The position numbers and the translations under genes were made by a program. Below, one piece after another: positions 5,829-6,256 of a stretch of 6,256 nt of DNA (its first letter is position 1; the number at the start of each line of letters is the position of its first letter). Below the pieces are notes generated by a model. That model was not told where the DNA came from. It ran no database searches and saw only the letters and a program-made list of their open reading frames with translations. The DNA comes from CAZOJJ01 sp964580105 (GTDB lineage Bacteria > Bacteroidota > Rhodothermia > Rhodothermales > Rubricoccaceae), in assembly GCA_964580105.1 (NCBI GenBank), contig CAZOJJ010000093.1:1-6256 (forward strand), in the 5' to 3' direction.

Positions 5829-6230
5829 TCAGGCCCCGCCGAAGAGGGCGTCGATGTCGCTCTGGCTGGCCGCTTCCCCGGCACCGGGTGCGGGTGCGCT
5901 GAAGAGGGCGTCGATGTCGAACGGGGAGGAAGGGCCGTCCCCCTCCGGTGGCGTACGGCCGGCCATCACGTCGTCGGCGAGGGCCTGGGCCTGGCCGGAG
6001 CGGTCGTAGCGGGCGGCGGCGTTGAAGGTGTCGGCGTTGACGGGCGCGACCCCGTCCGCGTCGAGCGTGCCCTCCTCGGCGGTGAGCTTGTAGATGAGCG
6101 CCTTGAGGCGGGTCTGGATGGACCCGATGAGGTGGCTCACGGCAGCGATCTGCTGGGCCGTGATGTCCTGCACCTGCAACGCGATGAGGATGCGGTTGAG
6201 GTGGTCCCGGGCCTCGTCGAGGGTCGGCAT
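5829..6230 (-). CDS. cheZ: Short CheZ-type CheY-P phosphatase with doubled C-terminal binding tail
   Basis: CheZ speeds dephosphorylation of CheY-P. Here an amphipathic helical segment (about 8-50) carries QDITAQQI (21-28); D22 and Q26 have the same spacing as the catalytic D143 and Q147 in the QDLTGQ motif of E. coli CheZ. A variable region follows, and the C-terminus has DIDALF twice (105-110 and 125-130). In enteric CheZ the extreme C-terminus is the CheY-tethering peptide, and the motif also resembles the CheY-binding segment of FliM in this window (NQDEIDFLL). From the ATG at 6230 the protein is 133 residues against 214 in E. coli and lacks the first hairpin helix. However, the frame stays open upstream to the window edge, reading GAPASNAPC before the Met, so a more distant start cannot be excluded. 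It lies 50 bp before cheA. The CheZ assignment rests mainly on the motif, the tails and the neighbourhood. Confidence 0.78.
   Translation of the reverse strand: MPTLDEARDHLNRILIALQVQDITAQQIAAVSHLIGSIQTRLKALIYKLTAEEGTLDADGVAPVNADTFNAAARYDRSGQAQALADDVMAGRTPPEGDGPSSPFDIDALFSAPAPGAGEAASQSDIDALFGGA
5841..5919. repeat. 19-bp direct repeat encoding the two DIDALF tails
   Basis: The 19 bases gaagagggcgtcgatgtcg occur at 5841-5859 and 5901-5919, exactly 60 bp apart. They encode the two DIDALF motifs in the C-terminus of the CheZ-like protein. The first 13 bases occur a third time at 5758-5770, where they encode DALF near the CheA N-terminus. The identity at DNA level points to recent duplication or conversion rather than convergence. 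Confidence 0.85.
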
Positions 6231-6256
6231 GCAGGGGGCGTTGCTGGCGGGCGCCC

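Noticed and set aside
3986..5884. Upstream extension of the cheB frame through the whole of cheA, which would make a 986-residue fusion
   Set aside because: The extension is Arg/Pro-rich shadow of cheA. CheB begins at the ATG at 3985, exactly at its receiver domain and with a standard ATGA overlap.

Overview
All genes in this window lie on the minus strand, so transcription runs from high to low coordinates. The window holds a chemotaxis block, cheZ-like – cheA – cheB (6230 down to 2924). A flagellar switch and export block follows: fliM – fliN – fliO – start of fliP (2683 down to 1). The DNA is very GC-rich, and none of the seven start codons has a convincing Shine-Dalgarno sequence upstream. 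High GC, SD-poor starts and this flagellar/chemotaxis layout suggest a motile bacterium of the Rhodothermota/Bacteroidota neighbourhood. Gemmatimonadota or another SD-poor, GC-rich phylum is also possible. This placement is inference; nothing here fixes the taxon.

Reading in the direction of transcription: 6230-5829 is a short CheZ-type phosphatase that keeps the catalytic D-x3-Q pair and has two C-terminal DIDALF tails. It may continue past the window edge. A 50-bp gap made mostly of a 15-bp tandem repeat separates it from cheA (5778-3982), a histidine kinase without a recognisable P2 domain. cheA overlaps cheB (3985-2924) by ATGA. A 240-bp gap (2923-2684) follows, with a near-consensus sigma-54-like -24/-12 element facing fliM. 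fliM (2683-1661) overlaps fliN (1671-778), a long FliN/FliY-type protein with an extra N-terminal domain. The 133-bp fliN-fliO gap holds an 18-bp tandem repeat and a strong intrinsic-terminator-like hairpin. fliO (644-63) overlaps by 8 bp a start codon that opens a signal-peptide-like reading frame running off the window, almost certainly fliP.

Together the genes link receptor signalling to the motor. CheA makes phosphoryl groups for CheY (not in this window) and CheB. CheB demethylates receptors, the CheZ-like protein removes the CheY signal, FliM and FliN form the switch that reads CheY-P, and FliO/FliP belong to the flagellar export gate. No cheY, cheW, cheR or receptor gene is present here.

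I found no mobile element, CRISPR array, RNA gene or wholly unknown system. The least ordinary features are in-frame tandem duplications of 15-30 bp in signal peptide, linkers, tails and gaps; duplicated FliM-like CheY-binding tails on the CheZ; a terminator-like hairpin within a flagellar operon; and a FliN with a CheC-like domain that appears to lack the catalytic Asn.
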